A stretch of DNA of 38,719 nucleotides from CAINVV01 sp036508555 (GTDB lineage Bacteria; Bacteroidota; Bacteroidia; Bacteroidales; Prolixibacteraceae). The notes under the pieces were generated by a model. That model worked only from the letters and a program-made list of their open reading frames with translations. It did no database searches and was not told where the DNA came from. Position 1 is the first letter of the stretch; each line of letters starts with the position of its first letter. The translations under genes and the position numbers were made by a program. Below, in pieces: positions 17,581-25,671 of the stretch. The stretch covers positions 1 through 38,719 of the forward strand of contig DATCHD010000060.1 of assembly GCA_036508555.1 (NCBI GenBank), given 5' to 3'.

Positions 17581-17975
17581 GATTGCAATATTTTAATTTT
17601 ATCAATCCATTCGGTAGTGAACGCTAATGTACACTTTCTGTAGAAAGCTTCTTTGTAGCTATCGTATCTCGCATTCATATTGAACGTTGAAATTGTATCA
17701 AGCCAATCTAAATGTTCTTCAGAAAATGACAACCCGGAAAGCTGCGCCAATTTAGTCAGATCATGCGAAAATGGCGCATGATCGGATATTCTTTTCACAA
17801 CAGCAGTCTTTAATAATCGTTCGACAACAATATGCCCAATAAATAACGACCAATGATAATCCTTTGAACGAAAGAGATGCATCATTGTAACAAAATCTTT
17901 GTCAGAAGTATTAATCCAATGATTATAAGTTTTCTCTATATCAACTTTATCTTTCAAACCCGGATTTTTACCCAA
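17553..17975 (-). CDS. HEPN domain protein paired with MNT
   Basis: The 140-residue all-helical protein matches the HEPN (COG2250-like) family: WINTSDKDFVTMMHLFRSKD, then FIGHIVVERLLKTAVVKR, HDLTKLAQLSGL and NARYDSYKEAF. No ATG fits; the likely start is TTG at 17975, since the only frame extension ends at a stop three codons upstream and the first internal Met (residue 31) would remove helix 1. In RNase HEPN toxins an R-x4-6-H motif lies in the C-terminal half; here that region has NARYDSYK with no His. An R-x4-H string occurs only early (R36, H41). It may therefore not be an RNase, or may be a substrate-binding partner. Start confidence is moderate. Confidence 0.8.
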   Translation of the reverse strand: MGKNPGLKDKVDIEKTYNHWINTSDKDFVTMMHLFRSKDYHWSLFIGHIVVERLLKTAVVKRISDHAPFSHDLTKLAQLSGLSFSEEHLDWLDTISTFNMNARYDSYKEAFYRKCTLAFTTEWIDKIKILQSWTKEKLSE

Positions 17976-18101
17976 AGTTAATCAAATCTTTTGAATGTTT
18001 GTCCAATCAACATCTTACGTATTGTTTCCTGCAAATACAAATGCAAAACAGCATTTACAAATCGCTGCACCCGTTCCGTACAATCGCTTCCAGCAACTCC
18101 C

Positions 18102-18182
18102 GTAGAGACGTTGCATGCATTCCAATTCCTGCACAATATACGCCGGCACCACCCGTACAAACAGTGCATGCACCGTCTCGAC
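18102..18182. repeat. Imperfect inverted repeat, 18-nt arms around 45 nt
   Basis: GTAGAGACGTTGCATGCA (18102-18119) and TGCATGCACCGTCTCGAC (18165-18182) are inverse complements at 16 of 18 positions. The arm contains GTAGAGACGTTGCATGCA, a sequence I associate with a common short interspersed hairpin in several phyla, in which the arms normally abut. Here 45 nt separate them, so it could be a hairpin with an insertion or two degraded copies. Confidence 0.5.
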
Positions 18183-18262
18183 CGCCACCCAGAGGCAAAA
18201 ATGGATTGCAAATCCAAGGCGGGGTGTCGCAATCCATATGTATTACGCCGAATGCTTACGAT

Positions 18263-18498
18263 TCAATAATGATATTTACATTGTAGGATAATTTTCTTAA
18301 ATATTTGCTTATCAGTAGTCGCCCACTCTTTATGTAATTTTGAAAATGGCTGGAAAGAAGTAAAAGTGAAAAATTTATGCAATTTCCAATCCTATCCTTT
18401 TAACCAAATCAACCAGTGGCGAATTATCGTTGCTGTAGAATCGATTTGTGCCTACTAAATATGGTCTTTAAAGTAGCTATAACTTCTTTTTTAGCCAT
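18263..18498 (-). pseudogene. Probable remnant of a small gene, frameshifted
   Basis: From ATG at 18498 the minus strand reads MAKKEVIATLK and stops after 24 codons. A shift of frame gives RPYLVGTNRFYSNDNSPLVD followed by LVKRIGLEIA and a stop. A third frame continues HKFFTFTSFQPFSKLHKEWA and ends at 18263. The three pieces adjoin and each has protein-like composition, so they look like one ~80-residue gene broken by two frameshifts or assembly errors. I do not recognise the family. It sits about 290 bp upstream of the HEPN gene on the same strand. Confidence 0.35.
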
Positions 18499-18540
18499 TG
18501 TAATAAATCTTTAGTTTGGTTAAAGTAAATATCTCCGCTC

Positions 18541-18693
18541 GTGCAGATTTGCAATCTGCACGCCTAAAAATCGGATCTGTGATGAGGTGCAATTACATCA
18601 ACAGCTTTCCAGGAAGAAAGAGGCTTCTAATAAAATAGTGGTGATTAATGGATTATAAATCCCGGAATAAATGTTGCAGATTGCAAATCTGCA
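18541..18693. repeat. Two GCAGATT palindromes 110 bp apart
   Basis: GTGCAGATTTGCAATCTGCAC (18541-18561) and TGCAGATTGCAAATCTGCA (18675-18693) are near-perfect palindromes in opposite orientation. They share the TTGCAA centre with the CTCGTTGCAAACGAG family but have different, self-complementary arms. Confidence 0.75.
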
Positions 18694-18813
18694 CCAGCGG
18701 TGCAACTGCATGCAATGGGTTCGTCTCAAATATTTATCAACTATAATAAATTCCGCAAAAAATTATTCAAGAGTCGCGTACATGCAATTTACAGCCCCCT
18801 TTCAGTGGATAAT

Positions 18814-18887
18814 GTCGTTGCAAACGACAAACCATAACCATAAACCCCTCGTTGCAAACGAGGGGTAGCGGAAAACGAGGGGTAGCG
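18814..18887. repeat. CGTTGCAAACG palindrome cluster
   Basis: GTCGTTGCAAACGAC (18814-18828) and CCCCTCGTTGCAAACGAGGGG (18845-18865) are both perfect, followed by GTAGCGG and a right half copy (AAACGAGGGGTAGCGG, 18872-18887). Unit and linker match the pair at 17153-17198. Confidence 0.85.
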
Positions 18888-18931
18888 GAACACACTCCGC
18901 GCCAGCGGGGTCTCTACCCGCCATGCACGGC

Positions 18932-18970
18932 ACAAAAAAGAAAGCCCCGAAGGCGAACCTACGGGGCTTT
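18932..18970 (-). terminator. Terminator of the Ig-repeat lipoprotein gene
   Basis: On the minus strand AAAGCCCCG (18970-18962) pairs with CGGGGCTTT (18949-18941) around a 12-nt loop, followed by TCTTTTTTG. It lies about 65 bp after the lipoprotein stop. The plus strand also has a T-rich tail (GTTTTATTTT), so it may work in both directions. Confidence 0.8.
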
Positions 18971-19036
18971 GTTTTATTTTCTCCCTGCGCTATTGCGTTC
19001 AGGAGCTCATTTCGCTAAATAGTATTTGCTACTTCC

Positions 19037-20593
19037 CTATTGTATTACTACTGCACTTGTTGCTGCACTTGTTACTGCACCAGTGTAGCCAACTTTGCCT
19101 GTTGCTACTACTTTGATGAACTTACCTGCATCGGTTGCAACTGGTGTGTATTTGTTTGTTGTTGCACCGGCAATTTTGTATGCATCGGCTACATTAGTAT
19201 CTGCGGCAGCAACTAAGTACCACTGATAATTTACTGTTGCATCTGCTGGTGTCAGTGCACCTGCTGTTAATTGAACACCGACTTGTGCTGTTCCGGTTAT
19301 ATCTCCGATTGCTGTAATAAGTATCAGAGCTGCTATTTTACCTGTTGCCGCACTTGTAACTGATGTTGTGCCAGTTAAGAATGTGCCTGTTGCTACGACT
19401 TTGATGAACTTACCTGCATCGGCTGCAACTAGTGTGTATTCGTTTGTTATTGCATCGGCAATTGCAACAGTATTGTCATCAATGACAGTAGTTGCTGTAG
19501 GTAAAGCATACCACTTATAAGCTACTGAGGATGCAGTAACTGCTGGTGATACCGTTGCTGTTAATTTAGCATAGACTCGTTGTGTACCGGTTATTACGAC
19601 TCCTGTGAGTTGTGCTGAATACCCTACTGCTGCATCAGTTACGGCCTCTCCTGTGCCAGTGTAGCTGCCTGTGCCTGTTGCTACTACTTTGATGAACTTA
19701 CCTGCATCGCCTGTAGTTGGTGTGCATTTGCTTGTTGTTGCACCAGCAATGTCAACATATGTGCCACCTGCTGTAGCAGCACTCTGCCACTGATAAGTTA
19801 CTGTTGCACCTGCTGGTTCCAGTGCACCTGCTGTTAATTGAACACCGACTTGTGCTGTACCGGTTATTGCACCGATTGTGAATGTTGCTTGAGCTGTTAC
19901 TACAGTTGTTGCTGCACTTGTTACTGTGCCGGTGTAGCTGCCTGTGCCTGTTGCTGTTACTTTGATGAACTTAGTAGCATCGCCTGTAACTAGTGTGTAT
20001 TTATTTGTTGTTGCACCTGCAATGTCAGCATATGTGCCATCTGATGTAGCAGCACTCTTCCACTGATAAGTTACTAATGCAAATGATGGTGTCAGTACAC
20101 CTGCTGTTAATTTAGCACCGACTTGTGCTATTCCTGTTATTGCTGCGATTTCTGTGACTGAGAAGGTCGCGTTGGCAATTAACTTAGTGATGTCAGCTTG
20201 AGCAGCAGCCAGATCAATTTTCAACTGAGCTACTACCAGTGCAGCAGCATCCGATGTTAATTTACCTGCTGCAACTTTGTCGGAAAGTGTGTTAAGTGAA
20301 GTTTGAATGTCATTCAACTTAGTAGTAAGACCTGTTAATTGAGTTCCTAAAGCAGCTATGGAAACTGTTGGATTTGGTATAGCACCAATGGCACTTTGAA
20401 GAGAAAGCACACTAGCTTTCACAAGACCCAAGTCCGTTGTCAACTCAGCTTTACCAGTAATAAGTGCGTCCAGTTTGGTGTTCATTTGTTTGAAATCATC
20501 CGCATACTTGTTACAAGATGATGCAAAAATTGCGAGTAGCATAAGAATAGCGCCCGCTCTTTTTAGGAAATTTAAGGTACCCCTTGTTTTCAT
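19037..20593 (-). CDS. Lipoprotein with coiled-coil and four Ig-like repeats
   Basis: The ATG at 20593 gives a 518-residue protein starting with a lipoprotein signal peptide (lipobox ASSC, Cys27). Residues 30-145 are rich in heptad-like Leu/Ala patterns (FKQMNTKLDALI; LNDIQTSLNTLSDKV; LKIDLAAAQADITKLI) and likely form a coiled coil. Four repeats of about 85-95 residues follow, each with the pattern ITGTAQVGVQLTAG, YQW, IAGATTNKYT, DAGKFIKVVATG, a bacterial Ig-like type seen in large surface proteins. Repeats 2 and 4 are nearly identical at the DNA level over 48 nt (one mismatch, 19253-19300 against 19820-19867), pointing to recent duplication. It is probably a surface-anchored stalk or adhesin; ligand unknown. 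Alternative start 20638 would hide the signal peptide. Confidence 0.85.
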   Translation of the reverse strand: MKTRGTLNFLKRAGAILMLLAIFASSCNKYADDFKQMNTKLDALITGKAELTTDLGLVKASVLSLQSAIGAIPNPTVSIAALGTQLTGLTTKLNDIQTSLNTLSDKVAAGKLTSDAAALVVAQLKIDLAAAQADITKLIANATFSVTEIAAITGIAQVGAKLTAGVLTPSFALVTYQWKSAATSDGTYADIAGATTNKYTLVTGDATKFIKVTATGTGSYTGTVTSAATTVVTAQATFTIGAITGTAQVGVQLTAGALEPAGATVTYQWQSAATAGGTYVDIAGATTSKCTPTTGDAGKFIKVVATGTGSYTGTGEAVTDAAVGYSAQLTGVVITGTQRVYAKLTATVSPAVTASSVAYKWYALPTATTVIDDNTVAIADAITNEYTLVAADAGKFIKVVATGTFLTGTTSVTSAATGKIAALILITAIGDITGTAQVGVQLTAGALTPADATVNYQWYLVAAADTNVADAYKIAGATTNKYTPVATDAGKFIKVVATGKVGYTGAVTSAATSAVVIQ

Positions 20594-21273
20594 AATTTTT
20601 GTTGTTTTTAATAAGTAAATAAAATCTCTAGTTCTCATAAATAATCGTTAATAACTTCTATTTTTTTTAATCGATTGTTTTAATTTATTGTTTTAATAAT
20701 GTTTTAGAAAGAACGTGTTTAATATAGAATCGCCTAAGAATGCCGAAATCAGTACAATATTATTTAAAAAATTCTAATAATCCTAATTATTTCAGTTAAT
20801 AAACATCAATCCAACCGATAATTGACAAAAAAGATCAAGGACATTTTTGTTGTAGATGATTAAAAGGATGTTCAGGTTGCTTCGAAAATTAGATTAAAGT
20901 TAAAAATCCTAAAAATTATGTTTCAATATAGTCAAAGATGGTAAAAAGGTTGCACAGGTTGCTTCAGTTATTAACAATTGTTGAAAAAAATTTAAGAACC
21001 AGGCAGTTTTATTAAAATCCCTTCAATAACAAGAGATTACCATCTTACCATGCTTTACAATATTAAAGATTTGTTTTTAAATATACAAATAATTATGTTA
21101 ATATTTGACGAAATTCAATGCTTTTTTTGCGAATGGTAGAGTTAATTTAGTAATAGGGGGATTCGTAGGGAAAGGGGACAATGATTTAATCCCTCGTTGC
21201 AAACGAGGGATAGCGGGGTTGCAAATTTAATCCCTCGTTGCAAACGAGGGATAGCGGGATAGCGGGGTTGTAC
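20594..21273. other. AT-rich gene-free region of 680 bp
   Basis: No credible gene, RNA or consensus promoter was found. It must contain the promoter of the lipoprotein gene. A short direct similarity, AAAGGATGTTCAGGTTGCTTC (20863-20883) and AAAGGTTGCACAGGTTGCTTC (20946-20966), is of unknown meaning. Two palindromes at 21190-21251 close the region next to the gltX stop. Confidence 0.6.
21190..21257. repeat. Two tandem TCCCTCGTTGCAAACGAGGGA palindromes
   Basis: Perfect 21-nt copies at 21190-21210 and 21231-21251, 41 bp apart, each followed by TAGCGGG. They lie directly downstream of gltX. Confidence 0.9.
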
Positions 21274-22806
21274 CTATTGCGCTGGGAAAGATAGCTTTGA
21301 AATCGCCCGATTGATACGGAAAATCGTCTCTTCCCGCCCGATAATCTCGCAGATTTCGAAAATATCCGGTCCGAAGCTGCCTCCAACCAGGCATAAACGC
21401 AGCGAATTCATGATCGTACCGAAATTCCAGCCCTTTTCTGTCACCATTTGCGAAAATGGTTCTTTGATTTCAGCTGCCTTCCAGCTTTCAACATCTGCAA
21501 AGAATTCCGCGATTTCCGCCATCATCTCTGGCACCCCATCCTTCCAGCGTTTGCTGACAATCTTTTCATCATAAGATACCGGCGCCTGAAAAAAGAAAAA
21601 TCCCTGGTCCCACACTTCGTTTACAAAATGACACCGCTCTTTTACCAGTCCGCAGACATGCACTACCAGCTCAAAAGGAACCCGAACGCCCTTTGATTCC
21701 AGGATCGGCAAAAAATTACGAGCGAGTTCCTCATCAGAATGCCTGATCAGGTATTGATGATTGAACCACCTGGTCTTTTCCGGATCAAACCGCGACCCCG
21801 ATTTTCCCACGCGCTCGAGTGAAAAGCTCTGAATCAGCTGATCCATCGAGAAAATCTCCTGCTCCGTACCCGGATTCCACCCGAGCAGAGAAAGCATATT
21901 GATAAAACCATCCGGCAGATAGCCATCTTCGCGGTAGCCCCTGTAAATATCTCCGGTCTCAGGATCCTTCCAGGCCAACGGAAAGACAGGAAACCCCATC
22001 TGGTCGCCATCGCGCTTGCTGAGCTTACCTTTGCCAACCGGCTTAAGGATCAGCGGCAGATGCGAAAATTTTGGCATCGTAGCTTTCCAGCCGAAGGCCT
22101 GATACAATAATATATGTAAAGGCATGGAAGGCAGCCATTCTTCTCCGCGGATAACATGGGTAATCTCCATTAAATGATCGTCTACCACGTTGGCCAGGTG
22201 ATAGGTCGGCATGCCGTCACTTTTGAACAGTACCTTGTCATCGAGCTGGTCGGTGTTAAACTGGACATGTCCCCTGATCAAATCTATTTCTTCAACAATT
22301 TGATTTTCAGGCATTTTAAATCGCACCACATGGTGAACTTCCGAATCCAGCATTTCCCTCCATTCCTTTTCCGGCATGGAAAGCGAATTCTTCAGTCCTT
22401 CGCGCGTACTATTATTATAGGTAAACGTGGCTCCGTTTGCTTCGGCGGTAGTCCTTAATGCATCCAGCTCTTCGGGTGTGTCAAAAGCATAATAGGCATG
22501 CCCGGTGTCAATTAGCTGTTGCGCGTATTTTTCATAAAGATTCTTGCGTTCGCTCTGGCGGTAAGGGGCATGAGGGCCTCCCTCGCGCGGGCCCTCATCG
22601 ATTTTGATGCCACACCAGTCGAGCGCTTCCATGATATATTCTTCAGCCCCAGGCACATAACGTGTCTGATCGGTGTCTTCAATCCTTAGCAGGAAATCGC
22701 CACCATGATGTTTGGCGAAGAGATAATTGAACAGGGCCGTGCGGACGCCTCCAATGTGAAGCGGTCCGGTTGGACTGGGTGCAAACCTGACGCGTACTTT
22801 ATTCAT
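21274..22806 (-). CDS. gltX: Glutamyl-tRNA synthetase
   Basis: This class I synthetase charges tRNA-Glu (and perhaps tRNA-Gln). The 510-residue protein begins MNKVRVRFAPSPTGPLHIGG, with the HIGH-type motif HIGG, followed by RIEDTDQTRYV. The second signature is KLSKRDGD, and the anticodon-binding C-terminal part is complete. The ATG at 22806 overlaps the leuS stop as ATGA, so the frame open to 22881 is not used and translation is probably coupled to leuS. The C-terminal stop lies 17 bp from a pair of palindromes. Confidence 0.96.
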   Translation of the reverse strand: MNKVRVRFAPSPTGPLHIGGVRTALFNYLFAKHHGGDFLLRIEDTDQTRYVPGAEEYIMEALDWCGIKIDEGPREGGPHAPYRQSERKNLYEKYAQQLIDTGHAYYAFDTPEELDALRTTAEANGATFTYNNSTREGLKNSLSMPEKEWREMLDSEVHHVVRFKMPENQIVEEIDLIRGHVQFNTDQLDDKVLFKSDGMPTYHLANVVDDHLMEITHVIRGEEWLPSMPLHILLYQAFGWKATMPKFSHLPLILKPVGKGKLSKRDGDQMGFPVFPLAWKDPETGDIYRGYREDGYLPDGFINMLSLLGWNPGTEQEIFSMDQLIQSFSLERVGKSGSRFDPEKTRWFNHQYLIRHSDEELARNFLPILESKGVRVPFELVVHVCGLVKERCHFVNEVWDQGFFFFQAPVSYDEKIVSKRWKDGVPEMMAEIAEFFADVESWKAAEIKEPFSQMVTEKGWNFGTIMNSLRLCLVGGSFGPDIFEICEIIGREETIFRINRAISKLSFPAQ

Positions 22807-25472
22807 AAGGGCTTGAGGACAATGTTTACAATCTTTCCGGGTACGACAATAATTTTTACAACGGTATTTCCTTCCAGCCACTTTTTGGTTAAATCGCTGC
22901 TCAAAGCTGCTTTTTCGACTTCATCGGTAGTAAGACTGACCGGCAACGCGAGTTTGAAGCGGACTTTCCCATTGAAGGAAACCGGATATTCGACCACTTC
23001 CACCGTAAGAAAATCGGGATTGACCAATGGCCAGGCAGCAATGCCGACGCTTTCGGCATGCCCGTTCATGGACCAGAGCTCTTCTGCCAGGTGCGGTGCG
23101 AACGGCGCCAGGACCTGGTAAAAAGTATTGGCAGTTTCGTGGGTTACCTTTCCGGCTTTGTAACAATGGTTGGTAAAGACCATCATCTGCGAAATGGCGG
23201 TGTTGAATTTCATATCCTCCACATCATCACCGACTTTTTTGATGGTTTGATGCAACAGTTTAAGTGTCTCCTTGCTTTCGGTGCCTTGGGTCAGGTTACT
23301 TTGCTCGCCAAAGAATGTTGCAACCCTTCGCAGGAAGTTGTAGACCCCCTTTACACCTTTTTCCGTCCAGGGTTTGGTGGCATCCAGCGGACCAATAAAC
23401 ATCTCATAAAGACGCAGGGAATCGGCGCCGAATTTTTCGACTACATCGTCCGGATTCACCACGTTTTTAAGGGACTTTGACATCTTGGCAACAATCTGTT
23501 TTAATTCCTCACCTGTATCGTTGTGAAAATATTTGCCTTCTTTCTCTGTTACCATATCTGATGGAACCTTGGAACCCGAAGCCGTTTCGTAGGCAAAGGC
23601 CAGGATCATCCCCTGGTTGAAGAGTTTTTGGAAGGGTTCGTTAGTCGAAACAATGCCCAAATCGAACAAGACCTTGTGCCAGAAGCGGCTGTACAACAAG
23701 TGCAGCACGGCATGCTCGGCACCGCCGACATACAAATCGACCGGCATCCAGTAATTTTCTTTGGCCTCTGCAAAGAGTTCTGTATCGTTTTTCGGATCGA
23801 TAAATCTTAAATAATACCAGCAGGATCCTGCCCACTGAGGCATGGTGTTGGTCTCGCGGCGACCCTTACGGCCTTTGGCATCCGTTACTTTCAGCCAGTC
23901 ACCGGCATTCGAGAGTGGTGACTCACCTGTTTCGCCAGGCTGATATTTCTCAACCTCAGGTAAAAGCAAAGGCAGTTCGTCATCCTTGAGCAGGGTGATT
24001 TCACCATCTTCCCAGTGGATTACCGGAAAGGGTTCGCCCCAATATCTTTGTCGGCTGAAGAGCCAGTCGCGGAGTTTATAATTCACGGTGGCCTTACCCA
24101 ATCCTTTGTTTTCGAGCCATTCCGTCACTTGCTTAATTCCCTGTTCCTTGGTCAGGCCATTGATATCGATTCCAATAGCCGCATTGGCAGAGTTGATGTA
24201 GGCGCCATCTTCGCTCCAACACGCCTCGCCTTCCAAAATTTTGGCACGGTTTGCAGCATCTGTGCCATCTTTTGGATCCAGGATACAAACGATAGGAAGC
24301 TGATAAGTCTGCGCAAATTCAAAGTCGCGGAAATCATGCGCCGGAACCGCCATGATGGCTCCGGTTCCGTAGCCCATCAGGACATAATCGGCCACCCAAA
24401 CAGGAATTTGGGCACCGTTTAGTGGATTAATGGCATACCGTCCGGTAAAAACGCCGGTTTTCCCCTTGGCAAGATCGGTGCGGTCGAGGTCGCTTTTCAG
24501 GGCAGCATTGGTGACATAAGCCGTCACGGCCGCCTTTTGTTCAGGGGTGGTTATCGTTTTAACGAGTTCGTGTTCGGGAGCGACAACCATATAAGTTGCA
24601 CCGAAAAGTGTATCCTGACGGGTGGTGTAGACCCTCAGTTTCTTGTCCAATCCTTCGAGGACAAAATCGACTTCGGCACCAGTAGAACGTCCGATCCAGT
24701 TGCGTTGCATCTCCTTGACACCTTCTGGCCAGTCGAGGTCATCGAGTCCTTCGAGTAATCGCTCGGCATAGTGCGGAATACGGAGCATCCACTGTTTCAG
24801 GAAGCGTCTTTCCACCTCCTTGGTGCCGCATTTTTCGTGCGATCCGTCGTTGAGAACCTCCTCATTGGCGCAGACTGTTTTGCAGGTGCGGCAATACCAT
24901 ACCTGAGCCTCACCATAATAAGCCAGACGCTTGTGATCGACGTAATTGCGTACAGCCTCCTTGCCTGCCTGTTTAACTTCCTCAGGAACAGGCAACTCAA
25001 AAATTGGCTTGCCTTTACCGGCTGCAGCGTCAAACCAGGTATTGTAAAGACGGATGAAAATCCATTGCGTCCATTTAAAATAGGAAGGATCGGTGGTGTT
25101 GATTTCACGGTCCCAGTCGTAGCTCAAACCCAGCGATTGAATCTGACGCCTGAAATTATCACAGTTTTTCTGTGTCGTTTCGGCTGGATGGGTTCCCGTC
25201 TGGATGGCGTATTGCTCGGCAGGAAGTCCGAAAGCATCCCATCCCATCGGGTGCAGGACATTGAAACCCTTGCTTCTTTTGTAACGGCAAACGATATCTG
25301 TCGCGGTATAACCTTCAGGATGTCCCACGTGCAATCCGGCCCCGGAGGGGTACGGGAACATATCGAGACAATAAAATTTAGGTTTGGAAAAGTCGTCATA
25401 CGTTTTGAAACTCTTCTTATCCACCCAGTATTGTTGCCATTTGGCTTCAATCTCTTTGAAGTTATAATCCAT
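22803..25472 (-). CDS. leuS: Leucyl-tRNA synthetase
   Basis: LeuS charges tRNA-Leu and hydrolyses mischarged products. The 889-residue protein starts MDYNFKEIEAKWQQYWVDK. It has the HIGH-like HVGH in YPSGAGLHVGHPEGYTATDI, a zinc-like CRTCKTVCANE region, an editing domain (TTRQDTLFGATYMVVAPEHE), KMSKSLKNVVNPDD and the C-terminal anticodon domain. Length and order fit the bacterial type. Its promoter probably includes the element at 25505-25512, and gltX follows with a 4-nt overlap. Confidence 0.97.
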   Translation of the reverse strand: MDYNFKEIEAKWQQYWVDKKSFKTYDDFSKPKFYCLDMFPYPSGAGLHVGHPEGYTATDIVCRYKRSKGFNVLHPMGWDAFGLPAEQYAIQTGTHPAETTQKNCDNFRRQIQSLGLSYDWDREINTTDPSYFKWTQWIFIRLYNTWFDAAAGKGKPIFELPVPEEVKQAGKEAVRNYVDHKRLAYYGEAQVWYCRTCKTVCANEEVLNDGSHEKCGTKEVERRFLKQWMLRIPHYAERLLEGLDDLDWPEGVKEMQRNWIGRSTGAEVDFVLEGLDKKLRVYTTRQDTLFGATYMVVAPEHELVKTITTPEQKAAVTAYVTNAALKSDLDRTDLAKGKTGVFTGRYAINPLNGAQIPVWVADYVLMGYGTGAIMAVPAHDFRDFEFAQTYQLPIVCILDPKDGTDAANRAKILEGEACWSEDGAYINSANAAIGIDINGLTKEQGIKQVTEWLENKGLGKATVNYKLRDWLFSRQRYWGEPFPVIHWEDGEITLLKDDELPLLLPEVEKYQPGETGESPLSNAGDWLKVTDAKGRKGRRETNTMPQWAGSCWYYLRFIDPKNDTELFAEAKENYWMPVDLYVGGAEHAVLHLLYSRFWHKVLFDLGIVSTNEPFQKLFNQGMILAFAYETASGSKVPSDMVTEKEGKYFHNDTGEELKQIVAKMSKSLKNVVNPDDVVEKFGADSLRLYEMFIGPLDATKPWTEKGVKGVYNFLRRVATFFGEQSNLTQGTESKETLKLLHQTIKKVGDDVEDMKFNTAISQMMVFTNHCYKAGKVTHETANTFYQVLAPFAPHLAEELWSMNGHAESVGIAAWPLVNPDFLTVEVVEYPVSFNGKVRFKLALPVSLTTDEVEKAALSSDLTKKWLEGNTVVKIIVVPGKIVNIVLKPL

Positions 25473-25504
25473 CGGGTTTGAACTGATTTATCTTAAAATT
25501 GGTG

Positions 25505-25512
25505 CAAAATTA
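25505..25512 (-). promoter_or_regulatory. leuS: leuS promoter -7 element (TAATTTTG)
   Basis: On the minus strand TAATTTTG matches TAnnTTTG and lies 32 nt upstream of the leuS ATG, giving a leader of about 25 nt. The -33 TTG is not clear. Confidence 0.5.
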
Positions 25513-25645
25513 CGATTTATATCTGTCTTATCTTCTAAAAATGCATCAAAATGATTGCTTTAATTACAAGTTGAAAGAGTGAGCGAGATAAAGATTTAAT
25601 GACTAAACTCACAAAAAACGATAGATTTCAGAATAATAATTACTG

Positions 25646-25653
25646 TACTTTTG
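25646..25653 (+). promoter_or_regulatory. gdhA: gdhA promoter -7 element (TACTTTTG)
   Basis: TACTTTTG matches the consensus exactly, 18 nt before the ATG at 25672. A possible TTG start at 25651 is part of this element, so it is not the true start. No TTG at -33. Confidence 0.5.
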
Positions 25654-25671
25654 CATAAAAATATACCTACC

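Larger units (their letters stand above)
17976..19036. other. Gene-poor region of 1.06 kb with repeats and a decayed frame
   Basis: No intact gene can be supported. From left to right it holds an imperfect long inverted repeat (18102-18182), GGATTGCAAATCC (18203-18215), a degraded small reading frame on the minus strand (18263-18498), two GCAGATT-type palindromes (18541-18561 and 18675-18693), a cluster of CGTTGCAAACG palindromes (18814-18887) and a terminator (18932-18970). The short open frames across 17991-18286 and 18671-18868 run through the repeats and look non-coding. Confidence 0.7.

Noticed and set aside
17991..18286. Short plus-strand open frames (92 and 95 codons)
   Set aside because: They run through the inverted repeat and palindromes in two frames at once, with unnatural composition.
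22807..22881. 25-residue extension of GltX
   Set aside because: Lies inside leuS; ATG at 22806 forms an ATGA junction and the standard N-terminus.
24771..25481. 236-residue plus-strand open frame
   Set aside because: Antisense shadow of leuS, whose protein is unmistakable.
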